From Cohnella sp. (GTDB lineage Bacteria; Bacillota; Bacilli; Paenibacillales; Paenibacillaceae), in NCBI GenBank assembly GCA_028287445.1, contig JAQBPQ010000071.1:1-41729 (forward strand): 41,729 nucleotides of DNA, read 5' to 3'. Positions 34,172-41,729 of the stretch are shown here, in pieces. Within the stretch, counting starts at the first letter, position 1. Every line of letters begins with the position of its first letter. The notes under the pieces are model-generated. The model saw only the letters and a list, made by a program, of their open reading frames with translations. It searched no databases and had not been told where the DNA came from. The translations under genes and the position numbers were made by a program.

Positions 34172-34984
34172 TTATCTCACTAGTCGCAGCATCTGCACGA
34201 CCGGACGGCCGTCGCCTCGCAGCTCCGCCTCTCGACCGTGAAGTTGGGAGGAGCCGTCTCCGTCCAAAAAAATGCCATCCTTCAAGTTGCCAAACCCGAT
34301 TCGCTCCACGATCGCTTCACGAAACGAGGCGAGTGAGCCTTTGGTGTTGCTGACGATCAGGTATAGATTCCCGTCGAAATCATATACGGCAGCCGATCTT
34401 AGACGCTCTTCATCTGCGAAGGGCGCATTCTCGGCAGTTGCTTGCTCCTTCCATCTGTCACTCTGGGGGAGATTCATGCTGATGCCTCCCTGCGCCCAAT
34501 AATGGGAACGATCCGAAACGTTCAGCTCCGATGCCCTCTCAACCACTTGCACACTGAGCTTATCGGAATTGCCGTCCCAAACAAGCGTCCCTCTGGCATA
34601 CTTCACATTCGCTCCTCCGTCGCCATATATGCCCTCCGCTTGGTTAACTGGAACATCATTAACAACGGCAATGCTCAGCAAATCCGTCTGGTAGAAAAAA
34701 CCCCCGTTGATCCCGTAGTAGGACGTCAATGGAACATTGTTGTTCACGATCTCCAGCTTTATGTTGGACGGCCGAGTACGTAAATAATGAAGCTCCATAC
34801 CGTTCGATGCTAATGTCTGCCCGTATAGATAGGCATGAGGCGCATTCGGGTCTTTCTGCCGGTTCTCGTTGGTGCTGACCGCCATCCATAATATCGATAG
34901 ACTTAGGGCTGCTATAATCAGAACAAGGATGCCGGATCTTCGAGACTTTAGGCCGCTCTGGTATGTAAGTGGGCTATCTTCCGT
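34172..34984 (-). CDS. membrane-anchored phosphodiester glycosidase (NAGPA domain) with non-standard start
   Basis: The domain (about 60-270) shows SYYGINGGFFYQTD, ANVKYARGTLVWDG, AQGGISMNLPQ and GIFLDGDGSSQLHGR, the pattern of phosphodiester alpha-N-acetylglucosaminidase-like proteins of envelope glycan metabolism. The first ATG (34885) has no ribosome site and follows a hydrophobic helix in the same frame (RSGILVLIIAALSLSILW). That helix, preceded by basic residues, is a clear signal anchor. The only well-placed start is ACG at 34984, after an AGGGGG site. Either ACG is used, or an ATG was lost by a T-to-C change and the gene is weakened. The domain call is firm and the start is uncertain. 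Confidence 0.75.
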   Translation of the reverse strand, partial: TEDSPLTYQSGLKSRRSGILVLIIAALSLSILWMAVSTNENRQKDPNAPHAYLYGQTLASNGMELHYLRTRPSNIKLEIVNNNVPLTSYYGINGGFFYQTDLLSIAVVNDVPVNQAEGIYGDGGANVKYARGTLVWDGNSDKLSVQVVERASELNVSDRSHYWAQGGISMNLPQSDRWKEQATAENAPFADEERLRSAAVYDFDGNLYLIVSNTKGSLASFREAIVERIGFGNLKDGIFLDGDGSSQLHGREAELRGDGRPVVQMLRLVR

Positions 34985-35021
34985 GTAGATCCCCCTCTTT
35001 ACCTGCTATAACGGATATGAT

Positions 35022-35050
35022 TTTATGTATGCAGTCCTGAGTGATATAAT
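35022..35050 (+). promoter_or_regulatory. promoter of the signal peptidase gene
   Basis: A perfect TATAAT lies at 35045-35050 with a weak -35 about 17 bp upstream. It supports the start at 35088, because an upstream in-frame ATG (35025) would precede the transcript. Confidence 0.5.
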
Positions 35051-35087
35051 ATCAAAAAGAGCAACATTGGAAAGTGAGGACGAAAAG

Positions 35088-35633
35088 ATGGCCGTACTCA
35101 AAAAAATTTGGAGTTGGATTTCTACAATTGGGATTGCTTTCGTCCTTTCTTCCATCGTCGGTATTTTTGTTTTTCAACCTTACAAAGTAGACGGCCATTC
35201 TATGGATCCCACTCTGTATGATAAAGAACGAGTGTATGTATCCAAACTTGATCACACCTTTTCATACCTGCCCAATTATGGTGATATCGTCATTATTGAC
35301 AGCCGAGTTGATCGAATTCGTACTTTTAAAGATGACGTGTTAGAGAATCCCATCATTCAACTCCTCATGAACAATAATAATCATACCTTTTTTATTAAAA
35401 GGGTTATCGGGAAACCCGGGGACATTCTGGAATATAAGAATCAACATGTCTATCGCAATGGTGTGATCTTAAACGAACCTTATCTTAAAGAAATGATGAA
35501 TGACCAATCAGAGAACAAATGGATTGTACCCGCTAACCATATCTTTGTGATGGGGGACAATCGAAATAACAGTGAGGATAGCAGAATGATTGGATTTATT
35601 CCGCTTGATCATGTGCTGGGAAAAAAACTATAA
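35088..35633 (+). CDS. type I signal peptidase
   Basis: The protein has 181 residues from ATG 35088 (GAGG 8 nt upstream). One N-terminal membrane anchor (about 6-30, ISTIGIAFVLSSIVGIFVF) is followed by the catalytic Ser box GHSMDPTL, the Lys box FIKRVIGKPGD and the family box GDNRNNSEDSR. It removes signal peptides at the outer face of the membrane. It is transcribed alone toward a shared terminator. Firmicutes often carry several paralogues, so a symbol is not assigned. Confidence 0.94.
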   Translation: MAVLKKIWSWISTIGIAFVLSSIVGIFVFQPYKVDGHSMDPTLYDKERVYVSKLDHTFSYLPNYGDIVIIDSRVDRIRTFKDDVLENPIIQLLMNNNNHTFFIKRVIGKPGDILEYKNQHVYRNGVILNEPYLKEMMNDQSENKWIVPANHIFVMGDNRNNSEDSRMIGFIPLDHVLGKKL

Positions 35634-35639
35634 CCTACA

Positions 35640-35662
35640 AAGACCCCGTAATGGGGTCTTTT
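35640..35662. terminator. bidirectional terminator between convergent genes
   Basis: AAGACCCC (35640-35647) pairs with GGGGTCTT (35653-35660) with a 5-nt loop and T run on the plus strand. Confidence 0.8.
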
Positions 35663-35675
35663 GCATGTTCAGCTG

Positions 35676-36554
35676 CTATTCAGCTTCCACTTTCCTCAAA
35701 AACCTTCCGACTACCTTCAGAAATTCATCGGTTTCTTCCAGGTAGCTTACATGGGCGCTGTTTTCAAACACATGGAACCCTGAGCCCGGCACGAGAGAGT
35801 GATAATACCGCGTCGTTTCGGGAGCCGCCTCGTCGTACCGGCCGCAAATGAAGAGTGACGGGATTTGGATATCAGGCAGCTGTGCCGTGCAATCGTAGGT
35901 CTTCAAGTTTCCAAGCGGACAGAATTCCGAAGGTCCCCACATCGTCATATAGATGTCCTTGTTCGCTTTGGCCTTGCTCTCCACCATAATCGGCGGCCAC
36001 GGATCAAGCCGGCAGACATGCCGCATGTAGTATTCTTTCAAGGCTGCTTGGTATTCTTCCGAATCGGTCGTCCCTTGTTCCTCGTGCTGCGCAATCGCGC
36101 GTTGTACTTCTGCCGGTAGGAGCGCCAGATAGTGGTCGGCATCTTGCTTCCACCGTTCCGCACTCAGGCATGGACTTGAAAAAATGACGCTGCGAACACC
36201 TACGGGCTGGCGATCGATGACATAGGATGCAGCAAGCATCGTTCCCCATGAATGCCCGAGAAGATGAACTTCTTCCAACTCCAGCGCTTCCCGAACACAC
36301 GCTAATTCCTCCACAAAACGTTCCGTTCGCCACAAGGAAGAGTCGGAAGGCCGCTCCGAATTTCCGGATCCAAGCTGATCATAAAAAATGACCGGCCGCT
36401 CATTCCCCATCACGTCGAGCGCCGACTTGAGCGGATCGTGCGTATTGCCCGGCCCGCCGTGCAGCACAAGGAGAGGGGTCTCCTCCCCCTCCCCTAGCTG
36501 TGTATACCAAACCTTGCCGCCAGGTGCATCTATGTAACCTTCCATGCTTTTCAA
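35676..36554 (-). CDS. proline iminopeptidase-family alpha/beta hydrolase
   Basis: This is a 292-residue protein. The oxyanion motif is HGGPG, the family DQLGSG is present, and the nucleophile elbow is GHSWG (Ser). The Asp is in GRYDEAAP and the His is in ENSAHVSY, giving a full triad. The HGGPG and GHSWG pair is diagnostic for the S33 iminopeptidase group, which releases N-terminal proline from peptides or hydrolyses related amides. TTG 36554 is preferred because GGAGG lies 7 nt upstream, and the ATG at 36545 is too far from it. Probably cytosolic. Confidence 0.88.
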   Translation of the reverse strand: MKSMEGYIDAPGGKVWYTQLGEGEETPLLVLHGGPGNTHDPLKSALDVMGNERPVIFYDQLGSGNSERPSDSSLWRTERFVEELACVREALELEEVHLLGHSWGTMLAASYVIDRQPVGVRSVIFSSPCLSAERWKQDADHYLALLPAEVQRAIAQHEEQGTTDSEEYQAALKEYYMRHVCRLDPWPPIMVESKAKANKDIYMTMWGPSEFCPLGNLKTYDCTAQLPDIQIPSLFICGRYDEAAPETTRYYHSLVPGSGFHVFENSAHVSYLEETDEFLKVVGRFLRKVEAE

Positions 36555-36576
36555 ACAGGCTGCCTCCCTTGCAAAA

Positions 36577-37674
36577 TCATCCGAGCATGATTTCCGATTT
36601 CCAGCCTAGTTGTCTGCACATGATGTCCATCCGGCGAATATCCAATCTTGCTTCGATCCGGTCGCAATTTAACCGCTGCGCTTGCTGCGCAGCCCAACGA
36701 AGCAGATAGACCAGCGTGTCGGCCTGGGCTTCTTTGGCTGCATAATCCAGTAGCACCAAGGTTTGCTCGCGCACCCCTGCACGCAAATATCCCCAAAACG
36801 ATTCGGAGAAATGGCGCACAGAAAATAAATTGCGATCTTCTGTTACGGACTGCGTTTGCAAAGGACTTGCCAAATATTCATACCATTCACGTTCCGATTG
36901 GAATGCTGAAGTGTATTGCGGGATATTCCATTCGGCGGTTTCACACGCGAGTTGGCGGACCTCCTTGTCGTTTTCCAACAGACGCCAATTCTCCACCGGA
37001 AATTCCACCGCAGCCGGGATTTCAATGGAGATCTTCCATGACCTGTGTCCCGGCCGAATGCCGACTGATTTCATAATTTCAGGCACACCTACAGGTGTCA
37101 GACCTTTATCGAATGCGTTGCGGATTAGTATTTTTAACGCGTTGGGGGATTCCTTGGCTATATCATTGCTGTGCTGAATGACGATGGTGCCATTTTGAAG
37201 AAGCGGTTGAATGTTATCCACGATTTGCGAAGCCGTAATGCCGGCCCAATCTCCTGAATCATTACCTTCGATATCGGTGTAACCCCATTCGGCCAGCCAT
37301 TCTATGGTTTCAGCCGTATAAGCATAATAGGGAAAACGCATGAAGGTTGGGCAAGGCAGACCGGTTGCCTCCTGATAGGCCAATTCCGTCGACCTTAGTT
37401 CCTCGAAAAACACATGCTTCGGCACTTGATCCATACGACGATGATGATAAGAATGCGGGGCAAGGATATGACCTCGGGATATCATTTCTCTTGCTTTGGC
37501 AGGATGACGATCGATCCATTCCCCGGTGAAAAAGAAAGTACCAATCGCGCCGCCTTGTTCCAAAACATCCAGCCACAATTCCACCGGAAGTGTATTGGGG
37601 CCATCATCGAATGTAAATGCGCAAATGTTCCGGCTCGGATCTCCTCGGTATAAAGACTCTGTTGGCAAGATCAT
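36577..37674 (-). CDS. polysaccharide deacetylase family protein with extra C-terminal domain
   Basis: This is a 365-residue protein. The NodB domain (about 1-210) has FTFDDGPN (catalytic base and metal Asp), [12 protein letters not shown] (metal histidines), MRFPYYAY and IVIQHSND. It has no signal peptide, unlike most envelope deacetylases. The last 150 residues are not NodB, and their end ([27 protein letters not shown]) resembles the final helix and strand of a GNAT acetyltransferase, which suggests a fusion with a degenerate acyltransferase-like unit (inference). The next gene follows after 22 bp. Confidence 0.83.
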   Translation of the reverse strand: MILPTESLYRGDPSRNICAFTFDDGPNTLPVELWLDVLEQGGAIGTFFFTGEWIDRHPAKAREMISRGHILAPHSYHHRRMDQVPKHVFFEELRSTELAYQEATGLPCPTFMRFPYYAYTAETIEWLAEWGYTDIEGNDSGDWAGITASQIVDNIQPLLQNGTIVIQHSNDIAKESPNALKILIRNAFDKGLTPVGVPEIMKSVGIRPGHRSWKISIEIPAAVEFPVENWRLLENDKEVRQLACETAEWNIPQYTSAFQSEREWYEYLASPLQTQSVTEDRNLFSVRHFSESFWGYLRAGVREQTLVLLDYAAKEAQADTLVYLLRWAAQQAQRLNCDRIEARLDIRRMDIMCRQLGWKSEIMLG

Positions 37675-37785
37675 CCCTCGTTTCCTTTATATAACGCACA
37701 TTATATCAAAGCCCTAATTATTTATACTAGTGGAATAATCACACCGCTTTCATAACCCATTTATTTACCTGTCAAAATGTGAAAA

Positions 37786-37810
37786 GACCTCGTCTCCGAG
37801 GTCCTCATCG
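37786..37810 (-). terminator. terminator of the aldehyde dehydrogenase-DUF779 operon
   Basis: GACCTCG (37786-37792) pairs with CGAGGTC (37797-37803). On the minus strand TTTTCACATTTT follows. It lies 15 bp after the DUF779 stop. Confidence 0.75.
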
Positions 37811-37817
37811 TTCCAGG

Positions 37818-38186
37818 TTACATCAGGTTCAAAATCTGCAATTCTTCATCCGTAAAGATGCGTGAGCGGGTGAGGAATCGACGCCCTTCCGGATTTTCTA
37901 GAGAAAACATACCGCCTCTTCCGGGAACCACGTCAATAATAAGCTGGGTGTATTTCCAATAGTCATATTGCGCTTTGCTCATATAAAACGAAGCTCCGCC
38001 GATCTCCCCCAGCAACACATCGCTTTCCCCGACCAAGAATTCCTTTTCCGGATAACACATGGGGGAACTGCCGTCGCAACACCCGCCCGATTGGTGAAAC
38101 ATGAGCGGGCCGTGCTTAGATTTTAGCCTTTCGATCAGTTCCAACGCTGCTTCGGTGGCGAGAACCTTCCGGACTTCCTCTGTCAT
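37818..38186 (-). CDS. DUF779 domain protein, aldehyde dehydrogenase-associated
   Basis: The protein has 122 residues. SGGCCDGSSPMC is the characteristic cysteine-rich motif, possibly metal-binding. DYWKYTQLIIDVVPGRGGMFSLENPEGRRFLTRSRIF follows. The family is typically encoded directly after NAD-dependent aldehyde dehydrogenases, as here (15-bp gap). Its biochemical role is not established. A helper or maturation role for the dehydrogenase is an inference from the pairing. Confidence 0.9.
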   Translation of the reverse strand: MTEEVRKVLATEAALELIERLKSKHGPLMFHQSGGCCDGSSPMCYPEKEFLVGESDVLLGEIGGASFYMSKAQYDYWKYTQLIIDVVPGRGGMFSLENPEGRRFLTRSRIFTDEELQILNLM

Positions 38187-38201
38187 ATCGAGGCCAGCCT
38201 C

Positions 38202-39722
38202 TTAGAAAAATCCGAGCGCGTTCGGGCTGTAACTGACCAAAAGATTTTTGGTTTGCTGGTAATGGGAGAGCATCATTCGGTGGTTTTCGCGTCCGATTCC
38301 CGACGACTTGTATCCGCCAAAAGCGGCATGAGCCGGATAAGCATGGTAACAGTTGGTCCAGACGCGGCCTGCCTGGATCTCACGACCCATGCGGTAAGCT
38401 GTGGTCATGTCACGCGTCCAAACTCCAGCCCCCAAACCATATAAAGTATCATTGGCTATGGAGAGCGCATCCTCCTGATCCTTGAAGGTGGTCACGGAGA
38501 CGACTGGACCAAAAATCTCTTCCTGGAAAATACGCATTTTATTATGACCCTTCAGAACGGTCGGTTGGATGTAATAACCGTCCGCAATGTCCCCGTCCAT
38601 TACGGCTCTGTTCCCGCCGATCAGACATTGTGCGCCTTCCTGTTTCCCAATGCTGAAGTAGCTCATAATCTTCTCCACTTGCTCAGTAGAGGCTTGCGCA
38701 CCGATCATCGTTTCCGTATCCAGCGGATTGCCTTGTTTGATCGCGGCTACGCGCGGCAATGCACGTTCCATAAATGGATCATAGATCGATTCTTGAATGA
38801 GCGCACGGGATGGGCATGTACACACCTCGCCTTGATTGAGGGCGAACAGGACAAATCCCTCAATCGCTTTATTGAAGAAGGCGTCGTCTTTGGCCATCAC
38901 GTCCTCGAAGAAAATATTCGGCGATTTGCCGCCCAGCTCCAATGTAACCGGGATAATATTCTGGGAGGCGTACTGCATGATGAGCCGCCCGGTTGTCGTT
39001 TCCCCGGTGAACGCGATTTTGGCGATTCGGCTGCTCGAGGCCAGCGGTTTGCCGGCTTCCAGACCGAACCCGTTCACGATATTCAGAACACCCGGAGGCA
39101 GCAAATCCTGAATCAGTTCTGCAAGTACCAGAATCGACGCAGGGGTTTGCTCTGCAGGCTTTAGTACCACGCAGTTGCCGGTCGCAAGAGCCGGAGCCAG
39201 CTTCCAAGTGGCCATGAGCAACGGAAAATTCCAAGGAATGATCTGGCCGACGACACCAAGAGGTTCGTGAAAATGATAAGCCACCGTATCGTTGTCTACC
39301 TGGCTTAACGCTCCTTCTTGGGCGCGAATACAACCGGCAAAATAACGGAAATGGTCGATCGCAAGCGGTATGTCGGCCGCCAACGTTTCCCGGACCGGCT
39401 TCCCGTTATCCCAAGCCTCGGCGACTGCCAGCATTTCCAAGTTCGCTTCCATTCGATCCGCGATTTTGTTCAGAACTTGGGCACGTTCCGTCACGGACGT
39501 CTTTCCCCAAGCTTCTTTTGCTTCATGCGCTGCGTCTAGTGCCAGTTCAATATCTTCTGACGTGGAACGAGGAACCTCGCAAAAGGCGCGATCGTTCACA
39601 GGAGAAGGGTTATCAAAATATTGCCCTTTGACCGGAGCGACCCACCGTCCCCCAATAAAGTTCTCGTACCGCTTTTTGAAAGTAACCTTCGAGCCGCTTT
39701 GTCCCGGTTGTGCATAAATCAT
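38202..39722 (-). CDS. NAD-dependent aldehyde dehydrogenase (acetaldehyde-type)
   Basis: The protein has 506 residues from ATG 39722 (AAGGAG 9 nt upstream). Visible are [33 protein letters not shown], the catalytic Glu in [13 protein letters not shown], the nucleophile Cys in [12 protein letters not shown] (near 300), and [13 protein letters not shown]. Length and the DUF779 partner match the acetaldehyde dehydrogenases of the AldA/ExaC type. It oxidises short aldehydes to acids. Likely regulation is by a sigma-54 promoter at 39765-39782. Confidence 0.94.
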   Translation of the reverse strand: MIYAQPGQSGSKVTFKKRYENFIGGRWVAPVKGQYFDNPSPVNDRAFCEVPRSTSEDIELALDAAHEAKEAWGKTSVTERAQVLNKIADRMEANLEMLAVAEAWDNGKPVRETLAADIPLAIDHFRYFAGCIRAQEGALSQVDNDTVAYHFHEPLGVVGQIIPWNFPLLMATWKLAPALATGNCVVLKPAEQTPASILVLAELIQDLLPPGVLNIVNGFGLEAGKPLASSSRIAKIAFTGETTTGRLIMQYASQNIIPVTLELGGKSPNIFFEDVMAKDDAFFNKAIEGFVLFALNQGEVCTCPSRALIQESIYDPFMERALPRVAAIKQGNPLDTETMIGAQASTEQVEKIMSYFSIGKQEGAQCLIGGNRAVMDGDIADGYYIQPTVLKGHNKMRIFQEEIFGPVVSVTTFKDQEDALSIANDTLYGLGAGVWTRDMTTAYRMGREIQAGRVWTNCYHAYPAHAAFGGYKSSGIGRENHRMMLSHYQQTKNLLVSYSPNALGFF

Positions 39723-39764
39723 AGGAAACATCTCCTTCTGCAATTTGGTATCCGTCTATTTCAT

Positions 39765-39782
39765 ATGCAAAATCTGTCCCAA
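39765..39782 (-). promoter_or_regulatory. probable sigma-54 (SigL) promoter for the aldehyde dehydrogenase operon
   Basis: Minus strand TTGGGACAGATTTTGCAT matches the -24/-12 consensus (TTGGCAC, 5 nt, TTGCAT) with one mismatch. The GG and GC dinucleotides are exactly 10 nt apart. No good -35/-10 sigma-A promoter was seen in this interval. The gene-free stretch from 39723 to 40047 holds this site, a palindrome and a hairpin. Confidence 0.65.
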
Positions 39783-39815
39783 TATGACTGCAAAAGATAT
39801 AACGATAAGAAAAAT

Positions 39816-39841
39816 GCCATGAACCGGATCCGGTTCATGGC
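39816..39841. promoter_or_regulatory. 26-bp perfect palindrome, candidate upstream activator site
   Basis: GCCATGAACCGG ATCCGGTTCATGGC wraps around position 39828.5 with no mismatch. It is about 70-75 bp upstream of the expected sigma-54 transcription start, a usual place for an enhancer-binding activator. On the minus strand a T run follows, so a terminator role is the alternative. Confidence 0.55.
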
Positions 39842-39885
39842 CGTTCTATGAAGATGCTTATGTTGGGAAGTGGAAATGCGTTTTT

Positions 39886-39925
39886 AGAAAAGTGGTGGAG
39901 CAGATGAACTGCCTGCCACTTTTCT
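39886..39925. repeat. imperfect hairpin, 10-bp outer stem
   Basis: AGAAAAGTGG (39886-39895) pairs with CCACTTTTCT (39916-39925), with partial pairing inside. No U tract follows clearly on either strand, so its role is unassigned. Confidence 0.4.
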
Positions 39926-40047
39926 TTATGCATGATCAAAGATAGAGGAATTTTGACAGCAGTCTTCGACGGTATCCTCAATGGCGTTCTGGTAGGATGA
40001 TAGAAACGAATATGCAAATCTATCCTTTTATAAAGGAGGCCATAATC

Positions 40048-40428
40048 TTGGAATATGATGGGGAAATTACCGCCGAGGGGCCAATGTTACCGTCACCGTC
40101 CGATCACCCGGAAGGAATACAAGAAGAAGCAAAGAAGCCGAGGCTTACGTTAAAGCTTCTCCACGGACTCATTTGTCAGCTTCAAAATGAAAACCTTATG
40201 CTCGCTGACCGTTTAGTTGAATTGGAAACGCGGTTGCCCGAACATCACTTTTTGCAAAATGAGGTGGCAGCAACCGCTGATATCCCAGTGGAGCCGGCGA
40301 TCAGCCGCGAGGCGACGTTACCATTGGAAGACAATCAGCCTCAGCCGATCCGAATTGCACGTTCAGAGTTATATCCAGCCCATAAGGAGACATTTTGGAG
40401 CATTTTGCCCTTTCGAAAAAGGAAGTGA
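40048..40428 (+). CDS. small hypothetical protein with coiled-coil segment
   Basis: The protein has 126 residues. The start is a TTG with a textbook AAGGAGG 8 nt upstream. The ATG at 39997 lacks such a site. The N-terminus is acidic (EYDGEITAEG), then a predicted coiled coil, LKLLHGLICQLQNENLMLADRLVELETRL (about 50-80, Leu/Ile spacing). An acidic Pro-rich stretch follows, then a basic C-terminus, FWSILPFRKRK. There is no signal peptide or enzymatic motif. It is convergent with the AI-2E gene. The family was not recognised. The basic end could bind membrane or nucleic acid. Confidence 0.65.
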   Translation: MEYDGEITAEGPMLPSPSDHPEGIQEEAKKPRLTLKLLHGLICQLQNENLMLADRLVELETRLPEHHFLQNEVAATADIPVEPAISREATLPLEDNQPQPIRIARSELYPAHKETFWSILPFRKRK

Positions 40429-40451
40429 ATATGGCCGGATTCATGCTCATG

Positions 40452-41525
40452 TTACTTATTATTTCGAAGCTTGCGAATGATATAAAAGCGATAGAGATGG
40501 CTGGAAATAATTTTCAAGATAACATAAGCGGGAATGGCAAGAAACATGGCCAGCAGGCCTCCGAAACTTCCAACCGTAATAAGCAATAAAATAATCGTCA
40601 AAGGATGAACGTCTAATTTTTTTCCCATGATTTGAGGAGAGAGGAAGTTGGCTTCAATTTGCTGAACGATGACCACTACGATCACCATTTTGATAAGCAT
40701 GCCGGGAGAATGGATAAAGGCCACAACAACGCTTGGGATGATCCCGATAAATAAACCGACAAAAGGGATGATATTCAGAGCTGCAGCAGTTAGAGCAAGA
40801 ATTAAGGAATACTCAAGGCCGATGATCGAATACCCGACATAAATAAGCAAGCCAAGAATCAAACTGACCAGAATCTTTCCTTGTATATAAGCACTTAAGG
40901 CGCTATCCATCTCCCGCAAAGTTTGAAGGCCTTCGTCATGTTGCTCAGCCGGCAAAAAGCGAAGGATAAACCGGGGAACTTTTTCGCCCCCTTTTAATAA
41001 ATAATACAAAATGAATGGCACCGTCGATAATAAAACCACAATCTGTGAAACAAAGCCCAAAATCGCATTAAAAGCATTGCCTGTGTTTGAAATAATGCTA
41101 TTCGCATATTCCGATATTTTGGCTGGTATATCAACCTGATTTGTATTCAATATCGATGATAGCCAGCTGATATGGCTGACTCTGTCTTTAACCAGCTGCA
41201 CCGTACGCGGAAGATTTTCAATTAAATTGTTGAGTTGATTCTGAATGACGGGAACTATCGCTACTACTATGAAAGTAATAAGCCCAAACAGAATCAAAAA
41301 AACCGAGAGAATGCTTACCGTTCGATTTATTCTGTTCCTGACGAGAAAATGAACAAGCGGTCTCAATAAATAATAAAAAACGCCTGCGATAACAAAAGGT
41401 AAAAACAGCGTTCTAAAAATCACAACAAAAGGATGGAAAAGATAGGTCACTTTCGTCAATAAATAAAGGATCAGCAAAACCACAATGGCTCCATAGCCAT
41501 ATCTGAAATACTTTCCTTGCGGCAT
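40452..41525 (-). CDS. AI-2E family transporter
   Basis: The protein has about 357 residues. I chose ATG 41525 because AAAAGGTG precedes it by 9 nt. A GTG at 41537 lies inside that site. The layout is typical of the family: two N-terminal helices, a hydrophilic loop, two central helices (FVSQIVVLLSTVPFILYYLL), an amphipathic region (SALSAYIQGKILVSLILGLLIYVGY), then three helices with NIIPFVGLFIGIIPSVVVAF. The family includes autoinducer-2 exporters and proteins of unknown cargo, often Na or H coupled. Cargo cannot be assigned. Confidence 0.9.
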   Translation of the reverse strand: MPQGKYFRYGYGAIVVLLILYLLTKVTYLFHPFVVIFRTLFLPFVIAGVFYYLLRPLVHFLVRNRINRTVSILSVFLILFGLITFIVVAIVPVIQNQLNNLIENLPRTVQLVKDRVSHISWLSSILNTNQVDIPAKISEYANSIISNTGNAFNAILGFVSQIVVLLSTVPFILYYLLKGGEKVPRFILRFLPAEQHDEGLQTLREMDSALSAYIQGKILVSLILGLLIYVGYSIIGLEYSLILALTAAALNIIPFVGLFIGIIPSVVVAFIHSPGMLIKMVIVVVIVQQIEANFLSPQIMGKKLDVHPLTIILLLITVGSFGGLLAMFLAIPAYVILKIISSHLYRFYIIRKLRNNK

Positions 41526-41729
41526 ATTTCGGTTCACCTTTTCAATTGGGCTTTTAAAAATGAATTCTCGATGGATTAGGCAATATCCTTTTTACTCCCA
41601 TCCTGACTATCGAAAATAATTTCGGTATAAAAGGCGGAACTGTGCTCTACATGGCAATGTGAGTTTCGTGGATAAAACATTGTGAAACAACATGGAGTTT
41701 CGTGCGTTTTATTTTTCAGATGAGAATTG

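Noticed and set aside
39816-39841. Palindrome as an ordinary terminator only
   Set aside because: No minus-strand gene ends directly upstream of it and it is a continuous palindrome with no natural loop. A regulatory role fits the sigma-54 site better, though termination of readthrough is not excluded.

Overview
This looks like a chromosomal segment of a spore-forming, low-to-mid GC Gram-positive bacterium, most likely Paenibacillus, Cohnella or a close relative. The basis is strong AGGAGG-type ribosome binding sites, frequent GTG/TTG starts, a CotF-type spore coat gene, lipoprotein solute-binding proteins, and the mix of families present (DUF4127, ADP-ribosylglycohydrolase, creatininase, MurR/RpiR, Gfo/Idh/MocA, AI-2E, DUF779). 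No rRNA, tRNA, CRISPR array or complete insertion sequence was seen.

Positions 1-21000 hold a dense catabolic region. At the left edge is the 5' end of a probable nanE on the minus strand. It is divergent from a DUF4127 gene, and the two promoters are mirror images carrying an 18-bp inverted repeat. Then come a minus-strand operon (ADP-ribosylglycohydrolase, metallophosphoesterase, GNAT acetyltransferase), a plus-strand creatininase-family amidohydrolase, and a long minus-strand operon: MurR/RpiR regulator, FAD-dependent oxidoreductase, ROK kinase, Gfo/Idh/MocA dehydrogenase, TIM-barrel isomerase/epimerase and PhnP-like metallo-hydrolase. Two further Gfo/Idh/MocA genes follow from their own promoter. 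Upstream of the regulator lies a complete five-gene oligopeptide-type ABC importer. I infer an uncharacterised uptake and breakdown pathway for an amino-sugar or glycoconjugate. The substrate cannot be read from sequence.

Positions 21000-30000 hold an SDR oxidoreductase, a quinone oxidoreductase-like protein, a GAF-GGDEF-EAL protein with degenerate catalytic motifs in both domains, a CotF-like coat protein with a Gln/Gly/Ser-rich tail, and a family-1-type ABC importer operon ending in a nicotinamidase/isochorismatase-like hydrolase behind a near-consensus sigma-A promoter.

Positions 30000-41729 hold an orphan SF2 helicase C-terminal half divergent from a ParB-like protein, a nitrilase-superfamily protein with an N-acyl-D-amino-acid deacylase, and a membrane-anchored phosphodiester glycosidase whose natural start appears to be non-standard. 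They continue with type I signal peptidase, a proline-iminopeptidase-like hydrolase, a polysaccharide deacetylase with an extra C-terminal domain, an aldehyde dehydrogenase-DUF779 operon behind a probable sigma-54 promoter with an upstream 26-bp palindrome, a small coiled-coil protein and an AI-2E family membrane protein. Most operons end in recognisable Rho-independent terminators.
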